Assembly: GCA_031290535.1 (NCBI GenBank)
Contig: JAITNI010000200.1
Coordinates: 1 to 10,833, forward strand
Direction of reading: 5' to 3'
DNA from: Zoogloeaceae bacterium
GTDB taxonomy: Bacteria; Pseudomonadota; Gammaproteobacteria; Burkholderiales; Rhodocyclaceae
Length of the DNA: 10,833 nucleotides
Part shown: positions 1 to 5,942 of the stretch, in pieces
Layout: each line of letters begins with the position of its first letter
Position numbering within the stretch: position 1 is the first letter of the stretch
Notes under the pieces: generated by a model
What the model was told of the DNA's origin: nothing
The model's database searches: none
What the model saw: the letters and a program-made list of their open reading frames with translations, nothing else
Translations under genes and position numbers: made by a program

Positions 1-1759
1 TTTTTGCGCTGAAGCCAATAATCACGCAATGAACCGCAGCCTTTCCCTTGGCTTCATTGCTCCACTTGAAGGTACGGTAGGCAAAATCAATCTTGACACT
101 TGCCAGCAGGGACTTCCACAAAATAGCCGGGTGTTCTCCTTGCGAAATTGAATTGGTCGAAACAAAAGCAACCCGGATATTCGTATTGGAAATGTATTCT
201 GTGGCGCTCTTGTACCAGGCGGTAACATAATCAAGGTTGCCAGCCCCGCTTTGATTCTGAAAAACATCCAGCAATTCCGTTTTTTGTTGCCGTGATTGCT
301 CTTTTTTCCCCACAAACGGCGGATTCCCCAGAATGTTGCTCAATTCCTCTTTCGGAACGGTGTCCTCCCACTTTATCCGTAGTGCATTGCCATGCACAAT
401 CGTCGCCGATTGCGTCAGCGGCAAGCGGGCATAATACATGCCGAATTGTTCGGATGCGGCAAGATTCATCTGGTGGTCTACCAGCCACATCCCCACCTGC
501 GCGACCTGACAGGGAAAATCCTCGCATTCGATGCCGTAGAATTGTTCCACATTCACCTTCAGCAGGGGCGAAACATCCATCACCAACTGTTTGCTGCCCC
601 GTTTCATTTTCAGCAATTCCAGTTCCAGTTTTCGCAATTCCCGATAGGTAACAATCAGAAAGTTTCCACAGCCACAGGCCGGATCAAGGAATTTCAGGCG
701 ACTGATTTTGTCATGGAAAAAATCAAGCTGTTTTGGGTTATGTTTGACCTTCTCGAATTCCTGCCACAATTCATCCATGAACAGGGGATTGACGAGTTTC
801 AGGATATTTTCTTCGCTGGTATAGTGCGCGCCCAGTTCCCGGCGTTTTGTTTTGTCCATCACCCCCTGAAACATCGCGCCAAAAATGGCAGGGGAAATTT
901 TGTTCCAGTCGAAATGACAACAGTCCAGCAAAATACCGCGCATTTTGTCGTTGAAATCCGCCGGGGGCAAACGGTCAGAAAAAAGGCCGCCATTGATATA
1001 GCGAAAGTTTTTCAGGTCGGCAGAGAGCAGTTTTTTCTTCGCCCGTACTGTTTCTGTCATATTGAGAACTTCAAACAACGCCACCATTCTCGCCGACAGG
1101 TCGCTGCCATCCATCTTTGAATTTTCGATGTAATTGGTAAAGCTGTCGCCAGGGAAAATGCCGGTATCGTCAGCAAACAGGCAGAACAGCAGGCGCACCA
1201 GATACACTTCCAGTTCGTGTCCTTCATAGCCATATTCTTTCAGCGCGTCATGGAGCTTCGCCATTTTTTCAGCGGCTTCGACGTTGACCGCCATCTGATC
1301 GTCAAACAGGCGCGTGGTCTCATACCCGGCAATATTGGCAAAGTGCCGGATGTACTTGTACAGATTTTTGGTTTTGAAGGGGATTTTTTTGGCGGTTGTG
1401 CGACGGTAAAGAATGATATTTTCAAAATCGCTCACCATCAGCAAATCGGGCATTTCTTCGCCGGGCAGATGAATGACGTAATCTTTTAACTGTTCATAGG
1501 CGAGCTTCAGGTCTTTGTTTTTGGTTTTCATTTCAATGGCGATTTCTTTTTTCCAGAAATAATCCATAAAGCCCCGCCCCTCTTCTCGCTGGGCGCGCTC
1601 CTCAAAACGCCCCACGGCAGCAGCGTCCCTGACGCCAAAGACGGCGAGAAAGTCGCGCACAAAGCTCTGCGCTTCGGACTTTTCGTCCCATCCGTCTTTC
1701 CAGCGTGCGGAAAAGGCAAGGGCGTTGGCCTGGATTTCGTCCCATTTAAGCGTGGTCAT
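1..1759 (-). CDS. MmeI-like restriction-modification enzyme (N6-adenine methyltransferase with N-terminal nuclease), 3' end beyond window
   Basis: 586 codons are readable from ATG at 1759 to the left edge without a stop; the C-terminus is missing. Near the N-terminus D66, E76 and K78 form a D-X9-E-X-K nuclease site, the spacing described for MmeI (D70/E80/K82), followed by KNKDLK. A helical part then leads to RRELGAHYTSEENI, the SAM-binding motif DPACGCGNF (D359 to F367) and the catalytic motif NPPF (479-482), typical of N6-adenine methylation. FKWSNEAKGKAAVH near the left edge is also family-like. MmeI-type enzymes are about 900 residues, so roughly the last third, with the target-recognition domain, is outside the window. 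One chain would both methylate and cut, as in Type IIL systems. The gene is AT-richer than its neighbours (29/60 G+C in the first sequence line against 41/60 in a kinase line), which suggests transfer. The Shine-Dalgarno is weak. A methylase-only or phage-defence methylase role is possible, but the intact nuclease triad argues for a full enzyme. Confidence 0.88.
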   Translation of the reverse strand, partial: MTTLKWDEIQANALAFSARWKDGWDEKSEAQSFVRDFLAVFGVRDAAAVGRFEERAQREEGRGFMDYFWKKEIAIEMKTKNKDLKLAYEQLKDYVIHLPGEEMPDLLMVSDFENIILYRRTTAKKIPFKTKNLYKYIRHFANIAGYETTRLFDDQMAVNVEAAEKMAKLHDALKEYGYEGHELEVYLVRLLFCLFADDTGIFPGDSFTNYIENSKMDGSDLSARMVALFEVLNMTETVRAKKKLLSADLKNFRYINGGLFSDRLPPADFNDKMRGILLDCCHFDWNKISPAIFGAMFQGVMDKTKRRELGAHYTSEENILKLVNPLFMDELWQEFEKVKHNPKQLDFFHDKISRLKFLDPACGCGNFLIVTYRELRKLELELLKMKRGSKQLVMDVSPLLKVNVEQFYGIECEDFPCQVAQVGMWLVDHQMNLAASEQFGMYYARLPLTQSATIVHGNALRIKWEDTVPKEELSNILGNPPFVGKKEQSRQQKTELLDVFQNQSGAGNLDYVTAWYKSATEYISNTNIRVAFVSTNSISQGEHPAILWKSLLASVKIDFAYRTFKWSNEAKGKAAVHCVIIGFSAK

Positions 1760-1795
1760 GGTGTGTTCGGCCTGTTGGCGACAATGAAAGCGTGG

Positions 1796-1826
1796 ATTAT
1801 ATTCCATCGCTGTAGGATGCTGCCAG
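1796..1826 (-). promoter_or_regulatory. Candidate promoter of the MmeI-like gene
   Basis: On the minus strand a perfect TATAAT lies at 1801-1796, 36 bases upstream of the ATG at 1759. The best -35 candidate is CTGGCA (1826-1821, four of six consensus bases) with a long 19-base spacer, so the -35 is weak. This hexamer overlaps the edge of the inverted-repeat element that begins at 1825, so the element may have altered or supplied the upstream part of the promoter. Only the -10 match is strong. Confidence 0.5.
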
Positions 1827-1940
1827 GGAAACTCTGAATAACTCCGTTCGCCCTGAAGCTCTGTCGAAGGGCATTCCCTGTAAAATCAAGGGCAACGACT
1901 GCCTCAGCCCGAACGGTTGGAAGTTGTTCAGAGTTTCCCT
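1825..1940. repeat. 116-bp compound inverted repeat (MITE-like) enclosing REP copy 1
   Basis: The left arm AGGGAAACTCTGAATAACT (1825-1843) and the reverse complement of 1922-1940 agree at 18 of 19 bases. Inside these arms lies a second inverted pair, CCGTTCG at 1844-1850 and CGAACGG at 1910-1916; the right side has 5 extra bases between outer and inner arms. The whole unit could fold as one long interrupted hairpin. No open reading frame or obvious target-site duplication is seen. It may be a small non-autonomous transposon into which a REP unit was built or inserted. The second REP copy in this window lacks the outer arms, so the outer arms are a separate component. Confidence 0.75.
1844..1916 (+). 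repeat. REP/BIME-type repeat, copy 1
   Basis: 73 bases that align with 8676-8746 in the same orientation. The last 32 bases, beginning ATCAAGGGCAACG, are identical in both copies. The first half differs by a 2-base length change and a few substitutions. Two short potential hairpins (GCCCT...AGGGC and GGGC...GCCC) lie in opposite senses, as in paired REP units (BIMEs). REP sequences of this CTTCGACAAGCTCAGGGC type are known to be dispersed in many proteobacteria and are thought to be moved by RAYT transposases; none is encoded here. Confidence 0.85.
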
Positions 1941-2156
1941 ATAGTGATTTCCAAGAATAATTTCTCGCGCCCAAGCCCCCCTTACAAGGAGGATTTAGGG
2001 CGGTTCGGTTTTCTACCTGTCCCCGTGCAAACCCAACTGCCGCAAAACCCCTTCCTGCCCTCCCCTTGTCAGGGGAGGAATGAGATTGGCTGCGCTTCGC
2101 GCAGGATGTTTTGGGATGAACCTCACCGCCTTGTTGAATCCTCCGCCTTTCGCCCC
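1941..2156. other. Non-coding spacer with repeat-like C/G runs
   Basis: Between the compound repeat and the 3' end of the SH3b-type gene no convincing gene is present. An open frame on the plus strand from 1917 runs into antisense of the SH3b-type gene, starts inside the repeat and resembles nothing. The stretch contains CCCCCCTTACAAGGAGG (1976-1992) and CCCTCCCCTTGTCAGGGG (2058-2074), two related C-run/G-run modules that look like degenerate copies of one palindromic repeat. It is the 3' flank of the minus-strand SPFH/SH3b unit. Confidence 0.55.
2059..2104 (-). terminator. Two hairpins downstream of the SH3b-type gene (possible terminator region)
   Basis: CCTCCCCT (2059-2066) pairs perfectly with AGGGGAGG (2071-2078) across a 4-base loop. 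CTGCGC (2090-2095) pairs with GCGCAG (2099-2104) across 3 bases. On the minus strand both follow the stop at 2157 by about 55 to 100 bases and could end the SPFH/SH3b transcript. Neither is followed directly by a T run; the nearest is TTTT about 10 bases after the 8-bp hairpin. This is therefore not a textbook intrinsic terminator, and the first hairpin may be part of a dispersed repeat. Confidence 0.4.
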
Positions 2157-3614
2157 TCAGCGTATCGCCAGCGTTCCCCCTTTCCAGAGCGGGTCTTGCC
2201 AGCGGTAGAAGGCGGTCAGGTTGCCGGGTTTGTCGGCGCGTTTTTCGACAGCGAGGGTGTTGCGGCTCCAGAGTTCAAAGCTGGTTTTGCTGCGACCGTC
2301 CGTCACCGTCTCGCGGGCGGCGAGGAGTTGCTGGTTGCCGGGCGCCCAGCCAGCGAATTCCACATAGCCAAGCTCGGTGCTATCGACAGAGGGCGGCGCC
2401 ATCTCGGTCTGCCAGCCATCCGCTTCCAGACGGAAAACCCACATTTCGCGCCAGTTTTCGAGCGGCTGTACGGCCAGCGTCATCATTTTGCCATCGGGGC
2501 TGACGGCAAGCGACGCAGGCCACACTTGCCCATAGGTGCAGCGTGTTAACGGCGGGGTTTGAGCCTTGGCCGGTTTTTCCGCTGCCGCTTCAATCACCCG
2601 GATGCAGGTTTGTCCGGGTTCGCCCGCGCTCAAGGCGATGCCGGGGCGGCCCGGAACGGGCGCGGCAAGAATTTGCGGCTGCGCCGCCCAGCGCGACACG
2701 CCCACGCGCACCGCCGCTTCGTGCCAGGCCAGCAGGTCGCCATCGACCAGCGCGTTCTTGTCAATGCCTGCCAGTTGCGCGACGGCTTTTTGTCCGGCTT
2801 TCAGCACCGCCGCCGGATCGCTCTTCGGACGTCGCGCCAGATGATAGGCGATGCTGGCCCAGACGCCCGCAGCGCGGATTTTCAGGCGATTTTTCAGGTG
2901 TTCCGGCTTGCCCTCCCTGATGATGGCGTCCAGTGCGCGTTCCAGCATTTCGGCGCGCCAGAGGTCGGTTTCCAGACGTTCGCTGGCGGTGAGCGCTGGT
3001 TTGACGCAATCGTGCCGGGTCACGGAGAGCGCCGCCCGCGCTTTTTGTTCCGCCGTGGCGGGCAGAGCCAGCACGCGCCGCCAGGCGTCGCCTTCGTAGC
3101 AGAGCGTCACTTTTTCGCCGCGCTCAACGCTGGCGAACGTCACGCCGTAGATGGCGGCGACGTCCATGTGTTCCGCGACGGTCTTCGCCGTTTTGTCGTT
3201 GCCCGCGCTCAGGCGGGACGCCCGCCAGGCGAGCCGGTCGGCCATTTTGCCGATGGCCTCGAACACGTCCGCGTCAATGGCCTGGGCGGGCGCGGCCTTG
3301 AGGAAGGCGGCGGCATGGCCGATGCCCAACGCTTCATCGCCCGGCAGATCCTTGAGAAAATCGACGACCGCCTTCAGGCGCGGCGCTTCTTCCGGCGTCA
3401 GCGCATACTGGCTGGCCTGCGTGGCGCGGATGAACCCGGCGCGTTCGCGGCGGTGGTCGTAGACCTGAAGATAATCGCCCTTGACGCCGCGCACTTCCAG
3501 CGCGTCGCCGTGCGAGAGCGTGGCGTGGCGGGCGGCGTTTTCCATCGCCGCGGCGCGCAGGGGAATCTGGTCTTGCGTGACAATCGCCAGACTCAATAGC
3601 AGGATGTCGAGCAT
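2157..3614 (-). CDS. Exported SH3b-type protein with C-terminal propeller-like region
   Basis: 485 residues, function unknown. A short hydrophobic start (MLDILLLSLAIV) suggests an export signal. Residues about 12-68 resemble a bacterial SH3 domain: initial IPLRAAAMENA, then GDALEVRG, GDYLQVYD and AGFIRA strands. SH3b domains often bind peptidoglycan or peptides. Residues 75-320 look mainly helical, and C172, C203, C337 and C359 are candidate disulfide cysteines. From about 365 the text SLAVSPDGKMMTLAV followed by WVFRL resembles one blade of a TolB/WD40-like propeller, with further W- and S-rich strands to the end. The start lies 2 bases after the SPFH gene stop, with AGGAGG at 7-base spacing, so the two genes are almost certainly co-transcribed. 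Its partner's periplasmic exposure suggests the two proteins may meet there. A cytoplasmic or lipid-anchored location cannot be excluded, as the signal is short. Confidence 0.8.
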   Translation of the reverse strand: MLDILLLSLAIVTQDQIPLRAAAMENAARHATLSHGDALEVRGVKGDYLQVYDHRRERAGFIRATQASQYALTPEEAPRLKAVVDFLKDLPGDEALGIGHAAAFLKAAPAQAIDADVFEAIGKMADRLAWRASRLSAGNDKTAKTVAEHMDVAAIYGVTFASVERGEKVTLCYEGDAWRRVLALPATAEQKARAALSVTRHDCVKPALTASERLETDLWRAEMLERALDAIIREGKPEHLKNRLKIRAAGVWASIAYHLARRPKSDPAAVLKAGQKAVAQLAGIDKNALVDGDLLAWHEAAVRVGVSRWAAQPQILAAPVPGRPGIALSAGEPGQTCIRVIEAAAEKPAKAQTPPLTRCTYGQVWPASLAVSPDGKMMTLAVQPLENWREMWVFRLEADGWQTEMAPPSVDSTELGYVEFAGWAPGNQQLLAARETVTDGRSKTSFELWSRNTLAVEKRADKPGNLTAFYRWQDPLWKGGTLAIR

Positions 3615-3616
3615 GA

Positions 3617-4915
3617 TTATTCCTCCTCATCGGATTCAGAATTGTCGCGGTTCCGGCCTGTGTGGGCAGGGGCTTCTGGCGCGGGCAGGCGGCCAATCAG
3701 GTTTTCGCCGATAAAAGCGCCGTTCGTGCCGGGCGGCGCGATGATGACCGAAATTTTGTCGGAGAGTTTGTCGGCCAGACTCTTTTGAATCAGCAGCGGG
3801 TTTTTCGCCAACAACGCGCCATCGCGGGCCATTTGCTCGCTGTTGACCTTGCCGATCTGCTCCATGCGAAAGACTTCCGCCTCCGCCAGTTTTTTACGCG
3901 AATCGGCCTCGGCTTCGGCCTCAATGCGCCGCGCGTCGGCGTTTGCCTGGGCATTCTTGAGCCGCGTCACCTTGTCCGCTTCCGCTTCCAGCGCCCGTTG
4001 CTGAATCTGTTTTTCCTTGAACGGCAGGATATGTTTCATGGCTTCGGCCTGCGCTTTGGCGGCGATAATCTGTTCCTCGCCTGCGGCTTCAGCGGCTTTT
4101 TCGCGGCGCACCTTGTCGGCCAGCGCGACAAGTTCGCTTTCCTTGACCTTTTTTTCCTTGAGTTCGAGTGTATGGCGCATCTGCTCGGTCGCCAGTTCCG
4201 CCTCCAGCAGTTTTTCCATGCCCGCCATGTAATCATCGGGCAGGTCGATTTTGCCGATGGTCAGCAGTTTGAGCTTGACCCCGTCCCCGGCCAGCCGGGT
4301 TTGCAATTCCTTGCTGACCTGCGCCTGAATTTCCTGACGGCGGGCAGAAAAAATCTCGCGCACGGTGTAGCGGGAAAGCGTTTTATGCAACACGTCCTGA
4401 ATGACCGGCAGAACCACTTCGCCACTGATGTCTTCCGGCAGGAGACGCGCCATGGTCGGAATCTTGTCGGGATCGAGCGCGTAACGGACGGTAAAATCAA
4501 TGCCCAGAGACAATCCTTCAACCGACTGAAAAGAAAGATCGCGCCTGTCCCCTTCCTTTTTTTCGGGGTGATACACCTGATCGCGCAATGAAAAGGCGCG
4601 CATTTCATGAATGCCGGGAATCACCAGTACCGAGCCTTCCTGAAAGCGGCTAACGCCGCCCGTCCATTGATTGATCCGCAAGCCCATCTCGCCCCGCCCC
4701 ACCGATTGAAAAGGCAGGTGCGTGGCGAAAACGCCGACGATGACCCCCAGAATCCCGCAAACCATCAGGCCGCGTCGAAAAGGATGCAGCGTGGCGGCGG
4801 AAGCGCACAGGGCGTTTTTGAGAAGATCGGCCAGTTTTTCGGGGTGGAGGGCGCGGGCGATTTTTTCCTTGCGGGAGCGCGGCGCGTCGGCGTCCGGGGT
4901 GTTGAAGTCTTCCAT
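3617..4915 (-). CDS. SPFH/Band-7 (prohibitin/HflK-like) membrane protein
   Basis: 432 residues. A charged N-terminus (1-48) ends in HPFRRG, then one membrane segment at about 49-66. The positive charges before it predict N-in topology with the rest in the periplasm, as for HflK. Residues about 70-230 form the Band-7/SPFH domain: VGRGEMGLRIN, VDFTVRYAL-like GIDFTVRYALDPD, and SRYTVREIFSARRQEIQ. Residues about 236-360 are a long Ala/Glu/Lys-rich coiled coil typical of SPFH oligomers. The tail ends SESDEEE. SPFH proteins build ring or scaffold assemblies in membranes and often regulate partner proteases or envelope factors. No FtsH or NfeD-type partner is seen; its partner here is the SH3b-type gene 2 bases downstream. 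AAGAGG sits 7 bases before the ATG. It differs from E. coli HflK/HflC and QmcA in lacking their usual neighbours, so no symbol is given. Confidence 0.88.
   Translation of the reverse strand: MEDFNTPDADAPRSRKEKIARALHPEKLADLLKNALCASAATLHPFRRGLMVCGILGVIVGVFATHLPFQSVGRGEMGLRINQWTGGVSRFQEGSVLVIPGIHEMRAFSLRDQVYHPEKKEGDRRDLSFQSVEGLSLGIDFTVRYALDPDKIPTMARLLPEDISGEVVLPVIQDVLHKTLSRYTVREIFSARRQEIQAQVSKELQTRLAGDGVKLKLLTIGKIDLPDDYMAGMEKLLEAELATEQMRHTLELKEKKVKESELVALADKVRREKAAEAAGEEQIIAAKAQAEAMKHILPFKEKQIQQRALEAEADKVTRLKNAQANADARRIEAEAEADSRKKLAEAEVFRMEQIGKVNSEQMARDGALLAKNPLLIQKSLADKLSDKISVIIAPPGTNGAFIGENLIGRLPAPEAPAHTGRNRDNSESDEEE
3622..3627 (-). promoter_or_regulatory. Strong ribosome binding site inside the SPFH gene's last codons
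   Basis: On the minus strand AGGAGG ends 7 bases before the SH3b-type ATG at 3614. It lies within the final Glu codons (GAG GAG GAA) of the SPFH gene. The acidic C-terminal tail and the downstream Shine-Dalgarno share the same bases, supporting both the chosen start and translational coupling of the pair. Confidence 0.8.
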
Positions 4916-4948
4916 GATGAAACCTCTTTGCTGAAGGGTTCGGGTTTT

Positions 4949-4973
4949 CGGAGCATCTTGTTTTCATGCTCCG
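4949..4973. promoter_or_regulatory. Perfect 8-bp inverted repeat in the SPFH 5' region
   Basis: CGGAGCAT (4949-4956) and ATGCTCCG (4966-4973) are perfect inverted copies around 9 T-rich bases. The repeat lies 34 bases upstream of the SPFH start, so it could be a leader hairpin or an operator. It is not followed by a T run in the minus direction and has no gene to terminate. Function is unproven. Confidence 0.5.
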
Positions 4974-5097
4974 GCCTTGGCTGCGAGCGTCTGTGAATTG
5001 CCCCGCCATGAGACGCATCATGCGCCCATCCTCCCGGAAGTTTCCATGCCGCCAGCAACCCACTTTGTTCCCGCCCCTGTCGTTTTCTTCGCGCGCC

Positions 5098-5113
5098 GTG
5101 AACAAAGGTTCAC
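5098..5113. promoter_or_regulatory. Operator-like inverted repeat upstream of the response regulator
   Basis: GTGAAC (5098-5103) and GTTCAC (5108-5113) are perfect inverted hexamers with a 4-base spacer, a common layout for a dimeric DNA-binding protein. It lies about 90 bases upstream of the candidate TATACT. The bases GAACAAAG (5100-5107) can instead pair with CTTTGTTC (5073-5080), an overlapping 8-bp repeat. The binding protein is unknown; the neighbouring OmpR-type regulator is one possibility, though that family more often uses direct repeats. Confidence 0.4.
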
Positions 5114-5204
5114 AAAACGGGATGCCCCGGCAGTTGGGAGGAGGGCATTCATGCAATCGCCCTGCCCTGAACAGCGACGGGCAGAATATTCCTGCGGGAA
5201 TGGC

Positions 5205-5210
5205 TATACT
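5205..5210 (+). promoter_or_regulatory. Candidate -10 box for the response regulator / kinase pair
   Basis: TATACT matches five of six consensus -10 bases and lies 24 bases before the ATG at 5235, giving a leader of roughly 18 bases. No good -35 hexamer is found 16-18 bases upstream, so an activator may be needed. Ahead of the ATG there is no clear Shine-Dalgarno sequence, only GGCG-like bases. Confidence 0.4.
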
Positions 5211-5234
5211 CTCCATTTTTGCGGCGTAAAACAC

Positions 5235-5942
5235 ATGTACAGGGTGGCGATCATTGAGGACGACCCGCCGACGAGCGGGCAGATTCGGGAGTGGGTGCTT
5301 TCGGCTGCGCCCGAAATTGAGGTGGCGCAATGGTTTACCCGCGATGAGGCCGAGGCGGCCATTGCCCGCGAAGCCTATGACCTTGTGGTGCTCGACATTG
5401 AGCTGGGGCGCGACCGTCACGCCGGGGTTGCCATCATCAACGCCATCAACAAGACCGGGCGCGGCACGCCGGTGCTGGTGGTCTCCGCCATGCCGGCGGC
5501 GATTTATCGCGGCATCATGAAGGCGCTGGACGCCTGGGATTACCTGCAAAAGACCACCTTCGAGGAACCCGAATTCATCGACGTTTTTCTGGCCATGCTG
5601 CGCGCCGCCAAAAACCGGCATCAGGCGACGCCCGCACGGGCGGGGGAGGAACTTTCGATTGACCCCCTGCATCAGGGCACGCCATTCTGGCGGGGGAAAA
5701 AGGTCAATGTCCCGCTCACCGCGCAGCGCCTTCTCGCCGTGCTCTACGAGCGGCAGGGCGAAGTGGTCTCCTATGACGAACTGTTCGACGCCGTCAAGAG
5801 TGGGCGCAACCGGGAGAACATCAGGAAACACATCAGCACCCTGCGCGAAGCCTTCCGCGAACTTGACGAACAGTTCGATTGCATCGAGAACGTGCCCATG
5901 CGCGGCTTTCGCTGGATTTCTGCCCCCACAAAAACCGGATGA
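5235..5942 (+). CDS. OmpR-type response regulator
   Basis: 235 residues, the usual size of the family. The receiver domain (about 1-120) starts MYRVAIIEDD, with acidic E8/D9/D10, phospho-acceptor D54 in LVVLDIELG, S84 in the Thr/Ser position (LVVSAMPA) and the conserved Lys at K106 (DYLQKTT). A linker leads to a winged-helix domain from about 150: VPLTAQRLLAVLYERQGEVVSYDELFDAV is the start of a Trans_reg_C fold, and RKHISTLREAF is the likely recognition helix, ending in RGFRW. The ATG at 5235 is chosen because the receiver fold begins exactly there. An earlier in-frame start at 4977 would add 86 residues with no domain character. The stop overlaps the kinase start by 4 bases (ATGA), so the pair is translationally coupled. 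Target genes are unknown; the divergent SPFH unit is the nearest candidate. The phospho-relay residues are all present. Confidence 0.92.
   Translation: MYRVAIIEDDPPTSGQIREWVLSAAPEIEVAQWFTRDEAEAAIAREAYDLVVLDIELGRDRHAGVAIINAINKTGRGTPVLVVSAMPAAIYRGIMKALDAWDYLQKTTFEEPEFIDVFLAMLRAAKNRHQATPARAGEELSIDPLHQGTPFWRGKKVNVPLTAQRLLAVLYERQGEVVSYDELFDAVKSGRNRENIRKHISTLREAFRELDEQFDCIENVPMRGFRWISAPTKTG

Larger units (their letters stand above)
4916..5234. promoter_or_regulatory. Divergent intergenic region between the SPFH unit and the two-component genes
   Basis: 319 bases without a credible gene. The response-regulator frame stays open upstream to 4977, but that extension (beginning MAASVCELPRHETHH) does not look like a receiver domain. 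Inverted repeats here are CGGAGCAT/ATGCTCCG (4949-4973, 9-base spacer), CGCAT-C-ATGCG (5014-5024), and GTGAAC/GTTCAC (5098-5113, 4-base spacer). No clear sigma-70 promoter was found for the SPFH direction. The region must hold start signals for both directions. Confidence 0.6.

Noticed and set aside
392..1120. 242-residue open frame on the plus strand
   Set aside because: Antisense to the MmeI-like gene, which has clear motifs in its own frame; the plus-strand product has no recognisable domain.
1..1759. BREX PglX or DISARM methylase
   Set aside because: The N-terminal D-X9-EXK nuclease site and overall layout fit MmeI-like enzymes, and no BREX or DISARM partner genes are visible; full exclusion needs the left flank.
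1844..1916. CRISPR-like repeat
   Set aside because: Only two copies, 6.8 kb apart, with internal hairpins typical of REP units; no spacer array.
1917..2549. 210-residue open frame on the plus strand
   Set aside because: Starts inside the repeat and runs antisense into the SH3b-type gene; no family features.
2559..3599. 346-residue open frame on the plus strand
   Set aside because: Complete antisense of the SH3b-type gene, His/Arg/Gly-rich as expected for a GC-rich shadow frame.
3662..4591. 309-residue open frame on the plus strand
   Set aside because: Antisense of the SPFH coiled coil; Phe/Leu-rich text mirrors the Glu/Lys codons of the real gene.
4977..5234. N-terminal extension of the response regulator from an earlier ATG
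   Set aside because: The receiver fold begins exactly at 5235; the extra 86 residues lack domain character and would cover the candidate promoter.
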